Part shown: one piece after another, positions 59,978 to 64,000 of the stretch
How positions within the stretch are numbered: the first letter of the stretch is position 1
Layout: each line of letters starts with the position of its first letter
NCBI RefSeq assembly: GCF_000687475.1
Contig: NC_057322.1
Location: forward strand, 1,798,001-1,862,000
Direction: 5' to 3'
DNA from: Ustilaginoidea virens
Taxonomy: Eukaryota > Ascomycota > Sordariomycetes > Hypocreales > Clavicipitaceae
Length of the DNA: 64,000 bases
The notes under the pieces: generated by a model
What the model was told of the DNA's origin: nothing
The model's database searches: none
What the model saw: the letters and a program-made list of their open reading frames with translations, nothing else
Program-made: the position numbers and the translations under genes

Positions 59978-60370
59978 GCTGTCAAGGGCTCGGCGTGCTT
60001 GACCAATTGACTTGACAAGGGCCGGTAGGCGACAAGGGCGGGAGCGCCAAGCTGTTTCGGGGACGAGCCGCAGGCTAAGCTCGTCCTGGCTAGGCTGCAA
60101 AGGAAGCAGCAGCGCCTCGGCCATCTTTTCCTTTTCTTTGGCTTGGTCCGACGAGCAAGGCAAGGCAAGGCAAGGCAAGGCAAGGCAGGAGTTGATGCAA
60201 GCTACTCACTCGGTTGCTTTGTTGCAAAGAAATGCAGACATTGCTGGCCAATGCCAAGCATGCGAGACATTTTCTCTTGGCCATGCCATTGAAAGTGGTC
60301 CAGCTGTCGCCGAGTTTCATGCTCCGCCCTCCATCATCCATCATCCGCCGTCTGCCATCCGCCATCCGCC

Positions 60371-60398
60371 CTCCATCCTCCATCCTCCATCCTCCATC
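60371..60398. repeat. Heptanucleotide array CTCCATC x4
   Basis: Four perfect units are preceded by two GCCATCC units at 60354-60367 that are nearly in the same phase. An AGGCA pentanucleotide repeat lies at about 60157-60186. Confidence 0.88.
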
Positions 60399-60758
60399 CT
60401 GCTCCGTGCAGTTGTCGTTGCTGCTTTGTGCGCCGCCCAGCAACCCTGTGAATCAAGCCATGTAGCACGCAGTACGCTTTGTGCGTCGCGAAGCGCAGAA
60501 TGTTTCTGCTTCTGCAGGTTTTCCGGCTGGAGGGGGGGGGACCATGCCCGCCAAGAGCTTGCCATAAAAAAAAAGGGGCCCGGCACGGAATGGAAATGGG
60601 GGCATTCTTGGAAACAACAACAGCGCCTTTCTATGCAAGTGTCTGGTTTTTTTTTCCTTCTGATTCGCTAGCCTCTTTCCCGTGGAAACCGCTCCTATAT
60701 ATTAAATTGGCGTCTAGCTGGCATTCCTTTCTCTGTGCCGTACCTGTGTCGATAGGGG

Positions 60759-60789
<31 letters not shown>
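60759..60789. repeat. Poly-A tract, 31 bp
   Basis: A pure run of 31 A, preceded by four G and followed by five G. Confidence 0.9.
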
Positions 60790-60792
<3 letters not shown>

Positions 60793-61153
60793 GGCCCTGG
60801 ACGGGGAAAAGGTCCCCCCACAGCCCGAGTCCCGAACTGAACAGAGCCAGCGGCGAGCAGTCGGTCGCTCGTTGTACCTGCCAGCACCAGGCCGTGGCCG
60901 CACGCAGAAACGCGCCGCAGTACCACGGGATACCGTCGCACCACAGCGGTTACCCCCAGGCCAAAAACGTGGGTGCGACGACGGAGCGAGCGATCCACCG
61001 TGTCTGGTGCTTCCCGCGCCTCCACTCCTTCACTTGCTTTGCCCTGCCCTTACGCAACCAGGCAGACGTGACGGCGCCCCACAGAAAAATCCATGCAAAA
61101 GGGCATGCCAATCTTGCAATCTGGCCAAGACAAAAAGACTTTTCCAAGTGGCG

Positions 61154-61200
<47 letters not shown>
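61154..61200. repeat. Poly-A tract, 47 bp, the longest in the window
   Basis: An uninterrupted run of 47 A is followed 48 bp later by a 20-bp G run at 61249-61268. The exact length may vary with sequencing. Confidence 0.88.
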
Positions 61201-61202
<2 letters not shown>

Positions 61203-61361
61203 CTCGCAGCCCGCCTTTGTTGTGTGTGATTTCGCGGGAATGGGTTTTGGGGGGGGGGGGGGGGGGGGAAGAATGGGGGCAAGCTGGAAAAGGACATACA
61301 TGGCACGTTGAGGAAGAAAATTTCTTCAGCCCAAAGTGGCTGCGGCCGAGGGAGTCACCCG

Positions 61362-61431
61362 CTGTAGCCGACGTCGCTCGAGGTTCATCGACGGGCCTGT
61401 AGCCGACGTCGCTCGAGGTTCATCGACGGGC
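61362..61431. repeat. 35-bp tandem duplication
   Basis: Two perfect copies of a 35-bp unit beginning CTGTAGCCGACGTCGCTCGA stand head to tail (61362-61396 and 61397-61431). The unit contains GACGTC and CGCTCGAG-like palindromes. Confidence 0.9.
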
Positions 61432-63439
61432 CTGGAGGACGCTGCTCGTGACGCAAGAAACTCTCTGCCAAATTCGAGGAGGGGGGAGGGGGGGGGGCGA
61501 AGCCTCGCAATCACGCCGTCAGCTACGGTATGGCGTGATGCGATGGCGAGGCGCGAGGCAATGAAAGGTTTTGTCCCCTTGTCTTGGGTGCATTGCCTCA
61601 GGGTGATGGGCGATGACGGTGATGATGGGCAGATAGATGGGGTTTCCTCTGCGCGCCCATGGGCCTGGATGGGTTCGCATGACGCGGGCGACAAAACGCC
61701 CAACAAAGGGGATTTCGGTCGCCAAAGACAATGGACTTCTGCAACCCTGAGAGGTGGTGGCCAGCGTCGGGCCAAGGGCCGCCCGTCCTCGAGGGGGCGT
61801 GCAACTCGACGCATCGAAAGGACGAGGCCGAAAAGAAAAGGGAAAAAAAAAAAAAGAAAAACAAAAAAACCAAACAGCATCCAAGCTCGGCTTGCTGTTC
61901 AGGAAACCCCAACCCTGATTGCCAACCCTGATTGCCAGCGGACTGAATTCCACGGCCCCAGGACGCCGGGCCCTGCTTGAAAATGAGCGCAAAACAGTCT
62001 TCAATGTTCAATTGTTCAATTTGCTCTCTTCTTGGTCTGGCCTCTGGCCCCCCGATCAATCAACCTCGCGGCGGTGGTCACTGGCCGCTGGTGAGGCGTG
62101 ACCCACTGCAACGCAAGCAAAGCCTCGGGGGGGGGGTGGGGTGGAGGGCGTGCCCAGCGCCGGCATCGCCAGATGCTCACACCACCTTGGACAGGCTGCC
62201 TCGCCTCCCTTTCACGCCCAGGTCCGTGCATGGCAAAGGATGGGCAAGGCTCAACAAGCCACCGGACCAGACAAGCAAAAGAGGGCCGCCGCAGAGCTCC
62301 CAGGTGTCCGTAGGCTTGGCGTGGTGGTGAGCGGTAGCGTATGGCAACTTTCGTTCTGGCTCAGCCTGCCTGCCTGCCTGGCTGCCACCCCCCACCCCCC
62401 CCCCCCCCAAAAGCGCACACCCTCACCCCCGGAGTAGGACGTTGGACATTGGCTGGGCCTGGAGAGGGTGGGTCCACGGTGGGGTCCTTGGACCGATGAT
62501 GCCTTTTCTTACTCTTTTTGCCTTTTTTACGCTTTTTTTTTTTTTTATGTGCCAGCCAGAACGGCGCTATCGCTGCAGGCAATGGAGGTGGGGCCCAAGC
62601 CTGGGTCGATCCTTGTAGACTCATTTTTTTTTTTTTGGTTTTTTTTATCGTCCTTCCCCCCCACCGGCCAGAGGCAAAGCCTTTTTTTGCCCTTGCTCTT
62701 TCCTTATGTATCCTCTCACGGGAGTTTCCCAGGCAGGTACTCCGTACGCAGCTACCACCTTTGGCTGCCGTTTTTTATGTTTTCTATTTTATGTTTTTTT
62801 TTTTTTTAGGTTTCTCTTTTTGCCCCTCCCCCCCCCCTTGGGGTGTTGTCAGCCCACCCGCTACTGTCAATCAAATCAACCCAACGGCCATTGAAGCAAG
62901 CAGCGCTGGAGAGCGCCTGCTCTTACAGACGCAACCCTCCCCTGAAACGATTGACAGCAGACCAGGCTGCTAGGTACACCTGGTACAGTAGCCCACGGAG
63001 CTCGCGGTACTCCGTCCAGAGTACGTACAGGCCTGGGCTGCGAAGCGCACCCCCAAGGCGGGCCGCACACCACCACACCCAACCAGCCATGATGCCACAC
63101 CTCACCTCATTATCGTCCCCGTACATACATATACATATACACTTGGCTGCCCTCAACTCTTCCTTCTTCGCGACTCTCCTCATCTTTGCCGCTTAACCTC
63201 GTCCTCCCTTTCACCTCTTGTCGCTTTCTCGTCCTTTTTTTTTTTTCTTTCGCCCTTCTTCTTTCTCTGCCTCCGCCATTGCTTCCGCTCTTCTTGCTCG
63301 AGAGATCCTTCCGCTCTCCCAGACCGTTCAACTGCCGAGCAGCCCGGGGGTCGTTGTGCCAAACAGGCCATCCATGACTTTTGCCTGCTCTCCACTCTCA
63401 TAAGCCCACTCTTGTGTGACCGGCCCGCTTTCGCTCGAC

Positions 63440-63446
63440 TGAGTCA
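63440..63446. promoter_or_regulatory. AP-1/Gcn4-type site TGAGTCA upstream of the ECL1-family gene
   Basis: A perfect TGAGTCA lies 167 bp before the start codon and 25 bp before a TATA-like sequence. A bZIP regulator is plausible given the link of ECL1 proteins to nutrient starvation and stress, but it is inference. Confidence 0.4.
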
Positions 63447-63470
63447 CCATCTCGACGTCCTCTGGCCCGG

Positions 63471-63480
63471 TATAAGATAA
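63471..63480 (+). promoter_or_regulatory. TATA-like element TATAAGATAA
   Basis: It lies 136 bp upstream of the ECL1-family ATG in a pyrimidine-rich region, a reasonable distance for a fungal TATA box. Confidence 0.4.
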
Positions 63481-63606
63481 CTGCCATCAAACAGCAGTCT
63501 GGCGCTGGGCTGGATTCCGAGCTTACAACGGGCACCGGGCGCCGCATCCGACACGAAGCTGTACAGCAACAAACCATCACAACCCCTCCTACCATCTACA
63601 ACTACA

Positions 63607-64000
63607 ATGGCTTTCAACCTCTGGATACATCAATTCTGCCTCGCTTGCGACAAGCAGGTGCAGGTTGACGGCGCGGCGTACTGCTCCGAATCCTGCAGAC
63701 TGGCTGATCAGGAAAAGACGTCAACCCCCAGCTCGCAAGCCAGCTCTCCCGCGCTCACTCCCCCAGGCTACCCTTGGTCTACATTATCGTCGTCGTCGTC
63801 GTCATCATCATCATCGTCATGTCCTCCGTCTTCGTCATCGCCGAGGTCGAGATTCTATCTGTCTCCGGCCTACGACTTTAGCAACGCGCAACCCTACGGG
63901 ACCGCCTGTGTACGAAATCAACCCAATCCCCCGTTGGGTAGCAACGCAACCGGCTTTGCTTCAGCAGCCACGGCCACGTCTAGCCTGACCCGAAACCTCA
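63607..64000 (+). CDS. ECL1-family zinc-binding protein, 5' part (cut by window end)
   Basis: The frame is open from the ATG at 63607 to the right edge, 131 codons. The N-terminus MAFNLWIHQFCLACDKQV followed by YCSESCRLAD is the signature of the fungal ECL1/life-span regulatory factor family, with zinc ligands C11, C14, C26 and C30 visible. A run of Ser follows (about residues 61-73, from TCG/TCA codons), then a low-complexity Ser/Pro/Asn region. In fission yeast, ecl1 family genes extend chronological life span and respond to sulfur, zinc and amino-acid starvation. The protein continues beyond the window, so its full length and any introns are unknown. The promoter carries a TATA-like element and a TGAGTCA site. 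It faces an 11.5 kb desert on its left. Confidence 0.88.
   Translation, partial: MAFNLWIHQFCLACDKQVQVDGAAYCSESCRLADQEKTSTPSSQASSPALTPPGYPWSTLSSSSSSSSSSSCPPSSSSPRSRFYLSPAYDFSNAQPYGTACVRNQPNPPLGSNATGFASAATATSSLTRNL

Larger units (their letters stand above)
52061..63606. other. 11.5 kb gene desert
   Basis: I could not support any gene between GLR1 and the ECL1-family gene. Frames up to about 370 codons occur but overlap on several frames and strands, cross simple repeats, and show no domain or splice evidence. The interval is dense in homopolymers (poly-G, poly-C and the longest A run of the window), 7-bp arrays near 59.3-60.4 kb, an AC repeat at 55161-55191, A-rich AAAAATAAAA-type sequence at 54533-54570, and several GTACGGAGTAC-type motifs. 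The last 500 bp are pyrimidine-rich. Confidence 0.5.

Noticed and set aside
59600..60450. CRISPR-like cluster of repeats
   Set aside because: The repeats are direct 5- to 7-bp tandem units without spacers, in a eukaryotic genome.

Overview
The window is nuclear DNA from a filamentous ascomycete, most likely Sordariomycetes and probably Hypocreales. The grounds are short GT-AG introns (about 60 to 160 bp) with CTNAC-like branch points, GC-rich coding sequence, a CFEM-domain GPI-type protein, a CAP20/MPL1-type perilipin, a fungal ECL1-family protein and a decayed NACHT-ankyrin gene. The species cannot be fixed from the sequence. Assignments rest on motif recognition and hand-resolved splice junctions, not on database searches.

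Layout, left to right: a reading frame that may be the 3' end of a gene (1-180); a small secreted six-cysteine protein (1645-2085); kinetochore protein CHL4/CENP-N (3531-5144) converging on a TatD-family DNase (5317-6697, minus); ribonucleotide reductase large subunit with two MCB boxes upstream (7668-10602); a 4.5 kb spacer; a CFEM protein (15076-16105); a perilipin-like CAP20/MPL1 protein (17904-18614, minus); a 10.4 kb gene desert; a DENN-domain protein (29005-31848), box C/D snoRNP factor BCD1 (32978-34294) and exocyst subunit SEC6 (35049-37499), all on the plus strand; a decayed island at 37.5-45 kb with a NACHT-ankyrin pseudogene and a cellobiose-dehydrogenase-like GMC pseudogene; the EH/UBA endocytic scaffold EDE1 (45075-49219, minus); glutathione reductase (50490-52060); an 11.5 kb gene desert; and the 5' end of an ECL1-family gene cut by the right edge (63607-64000).

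The intact genes are mostly housekeeping: dNTP synthesis, chromosome segregation, snoRNP assembly, exocytosis and endocytosis, and redox balance. They do not form a metabolic cluster. The accessory material is the two secreted or surface proteins and the decayed island. I recognised no intact mobile element, rRNA, tRNA or CRISPR array.

The most unusual signal is outside the genes. The spacers carry at least twelve short tandem arrays whose units are unrelated in sequence but all 7 bp long. They also carry many very long poly(dA:dT) tracts (up to 47 bp) and recurring copies of a near-palindromic GTACGGAGTAC-type motif. Other points of interest are a GC-AG intron inside the redox-active motif of glutathione reductase, a 44-nt last exon that alone carries the redox tail of RNR1, and a frame-preserving intron in the DENN gene.
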